Part shown: positions 51,101 through 61,930 of the stretch, piece by piece
Position numbering within the stretch: position 1 is the first letter of the stretch
Layout of the letters: each line of letters starts with the position of its first letter
NCBI RefSeq assembly: GCF_001522545.3
Contig: NC_031770.1
Span: 28,812,856 to 28,876,855 of the forward strand
DNA length: 64,000 bases
Origin: Parus major
Lineage: Eukaryota; Chordata; Aves; Passeriformes; Paridae
Direction: 5' to 3'
Translations under genes and position numbers: made by a program
The notes under the pieces: generated by a model
The model's input: only the letters and a program-made list of their open reading frames with translations
Told to the model about the DNA's origin: nothing
The model's database searches: none

Positions 51101-54100
51101 GATGAAGAGCAGTTTAGGGTTCAGTTACATCTAATCTAATAAAGATGAACACTGACAATCATGGGCACAAACTGTGACAAAGAACAACTTTAGAGTCCAG
51201 TCAGTCCAGACTGGCATAAAAATATGTTTTGTGCATGTACCCTGTTAATATAGATTAATTACCAGTCCATAAATCAAAGCAGTCATATCAGAGTTATGTC
51301 ATATAGTTTGGTTAACACTACATAAAATTTTAAGACACAAGAAAACAAAGAAGGACACTGTTTTCTATGCAAATTGTTGGGAAAAATATTGACAATAAAG
51401 GAGTGGACTGTGGACACAGAGGTCTGCAAAGACAGTTCCCCAACAACATGATCACCAGCAGATCATGTTTTTATCCCCACTCATTTACTGCTAAAACAAA
51501 CAGTTGCTGACATAAAGAACAGACCATCTTGAGATAATTGCATAGCTGTTTGCATCATTGCCTCTCCAGAGTAAAGCAGTACCCAAAATGCAGCAGCAGC
51601 ACCACGGCATCTGCCCACCTCCTTCTGCATCTTTGCACCTCACCCAGGTTTTCAGCAAACCATACCCCTCCCCTTAAACGTGTTCATGCAGACACAAGAA
51701 AAGGCAGTAAAAAATTAGTCTAATATTCATACATCTGCGTCAGAAAAAAATCAAAATAAACCAACCAAAATCCAGTGCAGATGATAACATGAAGACAAAT
51801 GGCTGCCTCCTAGAGGCATCATCTGCCTTCCTATCTTCTGTATCCACAGCATCAACATTCGTCACTGGAGGACCAAAATAAAGCTTTCTTGGGTTACAGC
51901 ATGACAAACTGCAGGAAATGCATCTTCAGCGACACAATGTTTTTATGTGTCATCTCATTAAAAGCATCTGTGACTTCTTTAGCTGCAAGACTTGCTGGTC
52001 CTTACAGCTGGCAGTTCAAGACCTGAAGGGGAGACTGAACCTCTCTCTTATATCGGAGTCTTCTTTCCACTGCATGAGAAAATGGCATCCCTGACCACAC
52101 TCCGAGAACAGCACATCTGATCCTACCACAAGGAACAAAATCATAACAACAGCATTCATATCTCTCAGCTCTTCTGCCTGTTGAGACAAGAATAAAGCAC
52201 TCCCTATTCCTTTTGTACACATGTAGCACTGGGGAAGGACATCCCCCTGTTATCTTGAGCAATCATCATCCAAGGCTTATTTCCTACCTGAACGTGCTGG
52301 AAGCAATAAGGGGAACAAAAGCATTTCTTTGAGCTGTTTCAGTATCAGGTGGAGTAATCTATTATACTCATGAAGCATCCTAAAAAGCTTCTTCCCATAT
52401 CCCTCCCTTCTACTTAATATATTCCAATGCTGCTTATGCCCTCTCGTGGCAGAAACTACACATTAGTATCAGCTGTAGACAAGTTGCCATGTCCCACGAG
52501 GCTCCTTTTATCCCAGCAGACCTTCCAACCCTGGTTGATGTTTCTCACTTGGACTGCAGAAGGTAAGGAGCCTGTGGGATTCCACTCCTATTCTGGCTGC
52601 AGGAGCTTCATTGCTCTTTCTTTCATCATGAGACAGCTACAGAGAACATTTTTGCTGCTATTGCAACAATTCAGCTTATAATCAAACCATGGCTTAATCC
52701 ACACATGTATTTTTCTTCAGATTGTTTTCCTGTAGAGTTTTTTGTGGTTTGTTTTTGTCTGGGATTTGTTTTTTGTTTTTAAGGCTATCATTAAAATAAT
52801 ACGGAAGGGAGCATGCAGGGCCCACAGTAATAGCCAAAGTATTCCACTAGATATAATGAACCCATTTGAATTGATGAAGACTGAATTTACAATGTTCTGA
52901 ATAAAATAAACATGAGTTCGATATTCTAAAGGTGCCTGGAGGACATCAGTTTCCTATGTTCTAAATGGGATTTTATTATACTACATAGTTAATGAGCTTA
53001 CTGTCAAGACTTGAGCTTTTTGTTTGCCATGAGAAGGGCAGAAGGTTAGGAAAGCACACACTGTGCCACAGCTGGCTAATCCCCAGCTCACCTGGGAAAA
53101 GTACATACCAAGCAGATACTGAGACTATGCTTTATAAGATCATACTTTGCTTTATGCATAAACTCATACTTGCCTGACTAAAGGGGACATTTTACAAGAT
53201 CTGAGCTTTGTGGGTTAACAAGGCTTACCTGAAGGCACATCTCATGGATATGCTCACAGGTACAGCTTTGCTCTACATGCATGGAGAACAGTGGCTCTTC
53301 GCAGTTGCACTTAAAGTCATCCTTGGGGGATAAAAAGGTAGCGCAAAAGCCCTAAACAAGAAGCAACCCTCCTCCTCCACCAGAATCAAAAAACGTTATC
53401 ATTTTTCTACAGAAGGATTTAAACTGATTTTTGCTGGCATTTTTTCCCCCTACCTTTCTTCTTTTCCATCTTCTCTATTTTTTTTTGCTTTTTTTCCATT
53501 CTACTCAGCAGGAAAAGAAGTGAAGAAAATGAGAGAAAGTGTCTTTCACTGGGGGTGAAGGCAAAAAAAGCCGAAGTTAAATATCTGTGAAGACAGTTTG
53601 TAGTGAGACACCCAGTATCTGATTCCTTGATAATAAATGAGATAATATGGTGCAAGAAGCAGATTAAGAAAGGATAGATTCTGACAAGTACTGTTTACAC
53701 ATGCTGAAGAGACACTATCCTGCACGACAAAATCTCTCCACTGGATAACCAGAGTTAATTATATTTTCAAGACACAGACTGGTTTAGGGAACAGCATGTC
53801 CTCATCAATGTCCTTTGGAAGTGGATATTCACAGTGTCTTTTCTACTGATCTTGAGAAGGTTTTTCACTGTAAGCTCATGAAATTCACTGTGAGCTTATG
53901 GATATTAAACCCTTCTGCACTTCTGAAGTTCACTGGGAGCTGTATTTCAGAAGCATAATAAATACCCTGGAGCAGCACTGTTCCTGCATACATTCTCCAT
54001 AGTAAAAACACACAGAATTGGGGCACTGATTGGGATATTTAAGACCTTAGACAAACAAGTAAATAAATGAAAAAAAAATACCTGTAAGACTTTACTGAAC

Positions 54101-54432
54101 TCTAAATCAGGCGCTGTGGCTGAAAATTTTAAGGGCGCACAGCAGTGTAAATTCCACTCTCTTCATAGTCAAACTCCCCTTGTCTACATAGGGAGTAAAG
54201 CTGAGTCAAGGCAAGAATATTGTTCTACCCCACCCTACTCATAGGTCTGGAAAAATGATGCTTAAGACTCTTCAGAAAGACAGAGAGATGCAAACAGGAT
54301 AAAGGGAAGGACACTGAGGAGACTTGAGGTGAACCAGCAGCCAAAAGTCAGAACACAAGAAAAAAAATTAGTCTTCATCTGAGACAGAACATGCAATATT
54401 ATCTAATTTTATTAACATCTGCGTCCACCTAC
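48190..54432. other. TTC7A intron, 6,243 bases, no recognised feature
   Basis: AT-rich with a C-run at 48222-48230 and a pyrimidine-rich stretch at 53438-53505. Short repeats of TTCACTGT(A/G)AGCT(C/T)ATG lie at 53864-53906. No repeat family or coding motif was recognised. Confidence 0.75.
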
Positions 54433-54554
54433 CCTTTCTTTAACTGAGTCACATAGGCACTCTGTAGAGCTGCTTCCAGAAAGTAGGAAAGTTCAAACTC
54501 AGAGTAAGTCACACTGCTACCCTTGATACTCCTTGAATGTGTGTTGTTTAAGAT
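54433..54554 (-). CDS. TTC7A: TTC7A exon
   Basis: 122 bases, phase 0 at the start and two bases into a Gly codon at the end. The acceptor is CCCTCACAG and the donor is the slightly weak GTAGGT. The only other nearby GT would bring a TAG stop into frame, so this donor is preferred. It encodes a variable stretch ([14 protein letters not shown]) followed by the conserved [19 protein letters not shown] and TQLKK, as in TTC7A ([15 protein letters not shown]). Confidence 0.93.
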
Positions 54555-55131
54555 CTGTGAGGGAAAAAAAGAAATATCTTGCAATATAGATAACTGTCAG
54601 AACTAGCCAAATCCTCATGAGCCACTGACATCTTCAACAGTAAAATGTTACATTTATTAGCTATTCAAAAATGTTGTAAAAATCAATTTTAAAATAAATT
54701 ATACAATGACTTCCATGAGATATTCTGCACGCAATATGAGTTTTGAAACACCATCCATTACCTTCCAACCTTTAATAAAGTAAGTAGAAAACTACATACT
54801 AACAATACCACTCAAACTACAAAGATCCAGCATGATTCACAGAAATATCAATACAATGTTTGAGTAGGTTTATATAGTTCAACAGAACATAAATATTTGT
54901 TAAGAGTTAGAAAGCCACCAGGAGTCCAGATGAAGAATCTTAATCATTCCTCTATTTGTCCTATCAGATCTTAATTGGTTTTGTTTCCTTACTGGTAACA
55001 AGCCACTTTCATTGTTGAAAGTTGCCTCTCCTAAGCAGGGTTTTTCATCCAGGACTGGAGAAGGACTACGAACTTCTACTATGTCTGTCATCAATCCTGC
55101 ATTTGTCTCTGTGTCCACTGACAACTATGTG

Positions 55132-55307
55132 AAAGAAGGCTGTAGAGAGGTGGAGGTTGGTCTCCTCCCAAGTAACAAGTGACAGGACAAGAGGAAACGG
55201 CCTCAAACTGTGATATAAGAAAAAATTTCTTCACTGAGAGACTGGTCCAACAAGCTGTCCAGGAAAGTGGTGGAATCACCATCCCTGGGAGTGTTCAAAA
55301 AGCTTTT
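55132..55307 (+). mobile_element. CR1 LINE 3' fragment, left part
   Basis: The sequence reads like the end of avian CR1: GGTTGGTCTCCTCCCAAGTA, ACAAGTGACAGGACAAGAGG, AATTTCTTCACTGAGAG, then GTGGTGGAATCACCATCCC and the GTGTTCAAAAAGC element. It breaks off there and resumes at about 55978. CR1 is the main LINE of birds and is usually truncated at its 5' end, as here. Confidence 0.9.
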
Positions 55308-55977
55308 TGTAGTAGTTTAGATTTGCCAATTTTCGTTTCCCAGACAACACACCAAATAATCTGGTGGTTTTAGCACTAGCTAAAAACCACCAGAGTACTT
55401 ACTCTTGCTGTGAGATACGGATTAGGAGAAGGGCAAAACAGGCTTAAAACTTAAATGGAATAAAGGAAGTTTATTAACAGAACTTTAGGGTTATAATAAC
55501 ACCTCCAGAAACCTTTTCCTCCCCCCACCCAACTTTTTTCCTTTCCAAACTGACACTGTAGAGACAAAATCTGGGATGTTAAAGTAGTACTAACTACATG
55601 ATAGTCTTTTCATCAGTCTCTGTAGAGAGAGGAGTTTTCTCTTGTCATTCCACGGAGAGTTCTCCAAAAGGAAAACAGTTTTCTTGTGGCTTTTCATTTC
55701 CATGCCTGGCAGCTGCCCGGAAAAAAACTCTGCCATCATGCTTTCCTCCCATTTTCACACCACTCAGAAGTGTGTTCATGGGCCATGAACCCAAGGGGTA
55801 TTGTTTTAAGGATGAGTTATTCAAAGGCAAAGGTTCTCTTCATCTGTCTCTATGATCACCTCTGGAAACAGAGGTTTTCTTCTCTCCCTTGGGGCAAAGG
55901 GTCTTCATCAGCTTTCACTTCTCCCTCGATACTCCTTGTATGATGCTTGTGATATTCAAGCATCTCATGGGATCACA
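55308..55977. mobile_element. Probable LTR inserted into CR1
   Basis: About 670 bases that interrupt an otherwise continuous CR1 end. It begins TGTAGTAGTTTAG and ends GGGATCACA, so it has TG/CA ends in either orientation, and AATAAA motifs occur on both strands near 55458-55476. The flanks GCTTTT and GCTACT match at 4 of 6 bases, so the target duplication is weak. The look is that of an avian ERVL-like LTR but the family and strand are not settled. Frames inside have no protein motif. Confidence 0.55.
55361..55393. repeat. Strong hairpin inside the inserted element
   Basis: CTGGTGGTTTTAGC, loop ACTA, then GCTAAAAACCACCAG: a stem of 14 paired bases with one bulged base. Confidence 0.88.
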
Positions 55978-56080
55978 GCTACTGTGGCACATGGTTTAGT
56001 GACAAACATGGTAATGCTGAATTAACAGCGGCCACAATAAACTCAGAGGTCTTTTCCAACCTTACTGACTCTATGATTCT
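55978..56080 (+). mobile_element. CR1 LINE 3' fragment, right part with terminus
   Basis: Resumes with TGTGGCACATGGTTTAGTG and runs through AGAGGTCTTTTCCAACCTTA to CTATGATTCT, the typical end of CR1 with its ATTCTATG-type terminal repeat. Together with 55132-55307 it is one CR1 insertion. Confidence 0.9.
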
Positions 56081-56556
56081 AAGCCAATGAATTACAGTTG
56101 GACCCTCTCCCTTCTTCGCAGACCCAGGCTGTCAGAAAAAAATTTGCAGTGTCCAGCATTGGCAGGAACTCATCCTTTTACAATTAAAGGACAGTAACTG
56201 TTAAAATTTAAAGACTGTTCCATTTTTTTCTACAGAGAGACAGAACAGGTCACTCTCTATGAAACTACGAACTATTGTTAGTTGGCTTTCTTAATTAATT
56301 TTTATACATGCACTAAACTTATTTTTCCTTGTTTCAATGCAATTAAAAACAAAACCTGAAGCAGAAATTTAACTTTTCTACTGAGAAGAGCAGAACTCTC
56401 TGGTCGGAAGGTCAAAGGCCTTTCAGTTACAGGACAGTTAACATTGCATTGCTAGCAGTACTGCTGATGTCAAGCATAATGCGTGGGATAGGAAGGGCAT
56501 GGAAGCATGTGGTATGTCCTGTAAACTCAGCTAGGCAAAGTTTGCATGTACCCAGC

Positions 56557-57343
56557 TGTAATGTTCTATTTCTTCTTGCCTCCTTTGGGCTCAATTCCCT
56601 GTGGATATAACTTTTCTCTAGTCTTTCAGCCTCCTTTGGGCTGAATTCGCCTGGGATCCTCCCTCATAGGGAGTCCCACTTATCTCAGTCTTTATGATTC
56701 GAAGAAAACTCCCAAGCTCGTTAGTATCTTGTTTCTTGTGTTTATTGAAGGATCCTTACAAAACTTAACAGGTCTCTCCAGGCTGGTTACAAGATCAATC
56801 TTTGAAATTTGGCACATTTCTTTCTTCTGATGGTACAAACAAGGCCTTGTGGCTCACTTCGTGTCTGACACACAAAATGGCCCCAAAATACACAGTTCTT
56901 TTATCTTTATACCTATTTTTACCCAATTAACAATAGACACGTATATTATTTTTCTTAATGACCCAATGACCCATCACCTCTGTGATACACTGCGGCATTT
57001 TCTATCCAATCATTTACTATTACCCAAAAACCTCTAGGAGAAGAACATGAAGAAGAAAGAAGAAGGAACAAGGGACAACACCTTAAATCCTCCATCTTGT
57101 CTCCTGTTCTCTAAACTACTTAAACTCTAAACTTCAACGTATTCACCCAGTGATTTAAAAAACTTTCTAATCTACACACACTTACACTTTTAGCTTTTTC
57201 TATCTAACTTCAACATTTGTTTTTATGTATCACCATGAAAACATGCTCATGAATTTCATATTATATGAAATTCAGTGTTTCTTTGAATTCTAGAACTAAA
57301 TACTAAAAACAAGGGCACACACACTGTATCTCAGACTCCAACA
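56557..57343 (-). mobile_element. Solo LTR, third family, 787 bases (CCCAGC target duplication)
   Basis: On the minus strand it starts TGTTGGAGTCTGAGATAC and ends GAACATTACA. It is flanked by a perfect 6-base duplication, CCCAGC at 56551-56556 and 57344-57349. An AGATAAAAG box (about 56899-56907) and, about 160 bases further on, an AATAAA signal (56741-56746, minus strand) fit U3-R-U5. No internal sequence is left. It is in the same orientation as TTC7A. The family cannot be named from one copy. Confidence 0.9.
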
Positions 57344-57431
57344 CCCAGCAAATCAGTGGCATGTATTATCTGCATGGCTCAGCGGAGAGCTCCCAGTAAT
57401 CATCATGCCAACCACTGGCCAAGCAGTTACT

Positions 57432-57580
57432 TGCTACTAATCACAGAATTTGGTTTGGAAGGGACCTTAAAAGATCATCTAGCTTCAACCCCCCCTACCA
57501 AGGGCACAGACACCTTCCATTACACCAGGCAGCCCCAAGCACCACCCAGCCTAGCCTTTAACACTTTCAGGGATGGAGGA
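57432..57580 (-). mobile_element. CR1 LINE 3' end, inverted
   Basis: TCACAGAATTTGGTTTGGAA, GGGACCTTAAAAGATCATCT, CCCCAAGCACCACCCA and TTTCAGGGATGG are the reverse complement of the diagnostic CR1 end. A frame of 78 codons overlapping it is not a gene. Confidence 0.85.
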
Positions 57581-58077
57581 TCTAGGTTCTAGTGATCTGG
57601 ATTCCTCAAGGTTCACTTGGAAAAGGTCAAATAGTGTTAATTAAACTGCTATGGCTGACCCAAAAAGGTTTTTTCCAGCTCATTAGGGATCTCAATAGCC
57701 ACTGCTGTGTATCATTGACACAGCAGGTATGTAAAATGTCTTGAGGTCCTTCACACCAGTCCTTGCCATGCAAAGTTCATGGTTCTGCCTTAGTAAGGGC
57801 TGAACCTGAGATGCAGCTTGTGCATCTCTGAAGTATTTGGTACTTCACCCCAGGCAAAATTTATTTCCAGACTTCATTCTCAGAGGAAAAAGGTAGAGCC
57901 CAGCTAACCTGCTATTTTTGCTAATTATTTTACTGAGACACCTCACTCTTTCCAACTTGTTCTCATATTCCTTGCTATAATCACTTGACATTTCTCCATT
58001 TTTTTTATTTTTGCTGTCAAAACCCTGGAAATTCCACCCAGACCACCAGGAAATACCCTAAGCACATTTCTTCTTAC

Positions 58078-58208
58078 CTTCTCAAGCTCCTGCAAGTACA
58101 CTTGGGCAGTAACACATGCTCTCTCAAAACAAGCCACAACTTCCTCCTCCCTTTCACACAGTCGAGCATGTGAGGCAATTGAGTTCGTTGAGCGCTCCAA
58201 TGACAAAC
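58078..58208 (-). CDS. TTC7A: TTC7A exon (first seen in window)
   Basis: 131 bases between acceptor TATTTCAG and donor GTAAGAA. It starts with the last two bases of a Gly codon and ends in phase 0 after GAG AAG. It encodes [20 protein letters not shown] followed by [23 protein letters not shown], matching the TTC7A segment with SIAS, REEEV, CFERA and LQELEK. The residues around SHARLC differ from the human form. The preceding exon, which should end just before this Gly codon, was not found between 58209 and 64000. Confidence 0.94.
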
Positions 58209-59610
58209 CTGAAATATGACAATATCTTCTTTAACTGAGGCCCACCAACAGCAGTATGGCCATATTATTTTTAATTTACCAGCTGACAGGAAGGCTTTTC
58301 CACATGTGTTTTCCCTCTCGATTTGATGACTTTCAGGACACTACTCCCATGAAAATACAATTCCTATACATGCAAGGCATCTTTGTCATGGTGCTCTAAC
58401 ACACAGTGCCAGTGAACACTCCTACCGTGCTTTTCAAATACTTTATGAAGACAGGACACACAATCCCTCTGTTAGGAATCAGCAAACAGGGAAAATAAGG
58501 CCTGAATTTCCAACAACGGCTATAGATCTTGGGTGCTTCAATTCAGTGCCAGCCTGGCACTGAACTAGATCATTTCTAGGCATCTGCTACTTCAAGTGAA
58601 GTTTTCAATAAACAGCAGTGTTTAGGGGAGAAAACAAACAAACAAAATCCCTAACTGGAAAATGATACAGAAAGAAAGTCGGAAAATCTGAGGCCATTCT
58701 TGGAAAATCTGAGCACACGCAGATTGCTCAAGGACACACAGCAAGCTCTTGGCAGGGCATAAGAGACTCTTAACCACAGGATCACTCCCTTTCCAGAGCA
58801 AGGAAAAAACCCTGGGTTTTGTACTAATGAACTTCATTCTTGTATAATTATCTAAACACAGAGTCTGTTAATTGAAGATGCACAGCTACTGGTGCCTACA
58901 GTAAAAATTTCTACTATCAGACCCTTGTCTGGCATCACACTATGACATCCTGTATATCTTTAAATCTAATTGGATAGGCCACACATTCATATACCAGTTT
59001 TACTCTAATTGGTACAGGTTCTTATGCCACACTAGATGTCTACAAGACACCACTGATTGAAAAATTGGATCTTCACCAACCACAACTCCACCAACACTCT
59101 AACCCAACACAGGTTGCAAAAAGTTCAGCACATGCTTTCCAATTAATTTTATCTATAACAACATTCCCTAATAACAATGACAAATATGTAAGATGTAATA
59201 TAAAATTCTAGTGCTCCTGACACAGATCCACAGAGGTGACAAAAGAAGAAAATAATTCAGCTGTCCAGTCAGGTCTTCAATAAAGTAATTTTAGCTGTTG
59301 CAGCATGTGGCAAGGGATTTGTGAGGACACACCACAGGCGTCAGCCATGCTTTCCTGGACTTCTACAGTTCAAGGGCCACAGCACCTCAGCCTGCTCATT
59401 CCAGGAGTCTTGGCAACAAACTGCTGTGAGGCAGCAATGGGCAGCCAGGCTTCCCCATGATATATAATACTGTCTGGGCGCTCGTGCTGGAGGAGCCTGA
59501 GGTTCCTAGGCAGTCTTAGCTTTGTTTACTTCTAATGTTCAACATTTGTTTTGTCCCCTTGGTTACTCTGTGAGGAGTTTCCCTATCTCATGTCTTACAT
59601 TTGAGCCAGA

Positions 59611-59665
59611 CATAAGCAGTTAGCTCAGTGGGTTTAGAAAAGGCCTCCCTGGTTCAAGCTCAAGG
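59611..59665 (+). repeat. tRNA-like patch (A and B box-like motifs)
   Basis: TAGCTCAGTGG (59621-59631) resembles a Pol III A box and GGTTCAAGCTC (59651-59661) a B box. Their starts are 30 bases apart, shorter than in a tRNA, and no cloverleaf arms are seen. It could be the head of an old tRNA-derived SINE or chance. Confidence 0.3.
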
Positions 59666-61804
59666 TGGTGCACACTCCTTCTGTCCTGTCCCAAGTCAGA
59701 AGTACACAGCGTGTTCCCTCAAAGATCTGTATCTTGGAGGAACACACAATCATACCTTTCACCTCTGAAAATATAGACCAGAGTATAACAGAAGGACTGA
59801 ACTTACTTCAAACTGACAAAGTGTGTGGGACAGGGATGAGAGTCATTTTGCGGCTTTTAACTAAAGCCCAATCTGTGTCTTCTTCCTTCTGATGAACATC
59901 TTGTACAGCTATAACTGATTTTATCTGTAGCTCATCTATGAAGTCTCTGTCCTATATCATGGGTTGTTTTCCTATTATTTCAATGCTTCCATTTTCCAAC
60001 CCTATAAATGTGTAACAAGGGAAGGAAAAAAATGCTCATTAACTCTCTCTACAGCAAAAGAATAAACCAAAAGTATCCAGTGCTACAATCAGAACAAATA
60101 ACCTACAAGCATTCTTCTTACACATGTCTCAGTGTTGTCTACCTCTGAATTTCTAGTCATTCCCCTAAAGTGAAAATAAATTTTAAGAAGTCTAAATTTC
60201 ATTCCCCTTAGGGCTGAGGGCCCTGCAAAAAAAAAACCCAGTACAATCCACTGACATTCATATACAAGGCACATTTAATCAAGCTGCGAGAGCCATCTTA
60301 ACACAGTCTGTACAGGGGTGTTTACCATGGGAGATGTCACACAGATAGAACAGGCTGATAAAAAGCCATTTACATACATGCTACAGCCCACTACAAGGAG
60401 TCACTATCTCTAAGCTCTGACACAGGGGAGGAAAGCAAGCAGCCTCTGCCAGCATCAGGTACTGACAACAAACATGCCCATCCATGGAAGTCAGAAAAAC
60501 AGAGCTGGGGCTGATCAGAGACAGGGGAAGGAACATCTCTGAAAGGATTCTTGCCACAATAAGTATCCAGCAATACACAGTTAAAACAGATACTATGCTA
60601 CACTGCATTACTTGTAAAGGGCTAGAAAGAAAAATGACTCACATGATGTGACTTTTGTCATGGTTCTCTAATACTGTATGCACTGACCTGATGTCATTCA
60701 AATACAAAATCTTCTACAGAATCCAAACTGGGCTATTCTCCCCTACCACAGAAATGCAGTAACAAGAAAAATTAGAGCAAGCAGACTGTAAACCCAATAT
60801 ACAAGGGGAAGAATAGAAGAAAAACAATGTTCCCTACTCTTGCATACAGTTCTCACAGTACAAAGCCCCAACAATAAGATTCGCTTAGGGTGCAGTTGGG
60901 TAAGACTTGACAAGCACAAAGAGCACAAATTCCACTAACTTGTCCATCCTCAGTTACCGGCACAGAAAAGAACTTTGAAGCACAATACACAATTTAAATT
61001 CAACTCGGTTTTCACAATGTGTCAGAAAGCCACTAAAGTTCACTGTCCTTAGCAAGAAAAGTGGAGCTATTGCTAAGACAGAACTAGATTCTAATTAAAT
61101 CACAACACAAGATGCTTTCTTGTTAACTGGTTAATTAAAGAGACTCAGGTACTTTTCACAATTAGCTGTGGTAAAAGAATACCAGCTTAAAGCTTACCTA
61201 TACTAAGATTTTTCTCATATTAAACAGGTGCCCAAATTTAAGTAGATACATACCTATACACTGCAGTAGTTTCTCATACAGTGCAGAGTTTCCTAACAGA
61301 GTATGGCCCAGGCTCAAGATTTTGAGACATGTTCCCAGATTATCCTTCTCTAAAAGAACAAATTCTATCCACTTCAGAGGAAGTAACTTTTTATGTATAG
61401 AAATGCTGCTTTTCTCTCCTGCATAAAGGCAAGGCTTCAATTCACCTCCTCTAGTTTTCCCAATGATTCATCTCTGTCTCTTCACCTTTCTATCATCTTT
61501 TCCCCTTCTTCCCTGCCCTCAAATCTAAGCTGCATTTATGTAAGAAAAAACCCAAATCCATAAAGTTTGTAAGACGTACCACTGAACTAATGTCCTCTTT
61601 GAGTTGAAATGCATTGCTCTCATATATGGAAATTTGAAAGGGGAAATTTTAGGAAGGCTTATTTCCACTTTCATTTCAGTCATCCCTAGCCAAGGAAGGG
61701 CATTGCTATCATATAGCTCCAGTGCTCTGAGGTGATATTATTACCAGAACTGGAACATTCACGTACATGTGGACATGTGGTATCAGATTCTCAGGAAAAA
61801 AATG

Positions 61805-61930
61805 CTGGAAGGAATCTTTGACGGTCCATGGTCTGACCTTCTACACAGAGAAGGGCCAGCTCAGGGTATTACCCAGCCTGGTATTGAAAGCCTCGGTGCA
61901 CAGATGGAGATTGCACGTGAAGTCAGGAGG
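61805..61930 (-). mobile_element. Old, degraded CR1 fragment
   Basis: GCTGGAAGGAATCTTTGACG, TCTGACCTTCTACACAGAG and GTATTGAAAGCCTCGGTGCACAGATGGAGATT follow the order of the inverted CR1 3' region (ctggaaggga..., then ...gatggagact) but with many changes. Confidence 0.45.

Larger units (their letters stand above)
54555..58077. other. TTC7A intron, 3,523 bases, dense in repeats
   Basis: Holds a CR1 copy split by an LTR-like insert (55132-56080), a minus-strand LTR (56557-57343) and an inverted CR1 end (57432-57580). The stretches 54555-55131, 56081-56556 and 57581-58077 show no feature. Confidence 0.85.

Noticed and set aside
53438..53507. Pyrimidine-rich stretch ending in CTCAG, like a plus-strand splice acceptor
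   Set aside because: No coding sequence follows on the plus strand; such stretches are common in AT-rich introns.
61198..61440. 80-codon minus-strand frame followed by a GTAAGC-like donor, considered as the missing upstream TTC7A exon
   Set aside because: Its sequence does not match the expected TTC7A segment (RAGIDD...AFVIKG) and the frame ends in TAG at the supposed donor.
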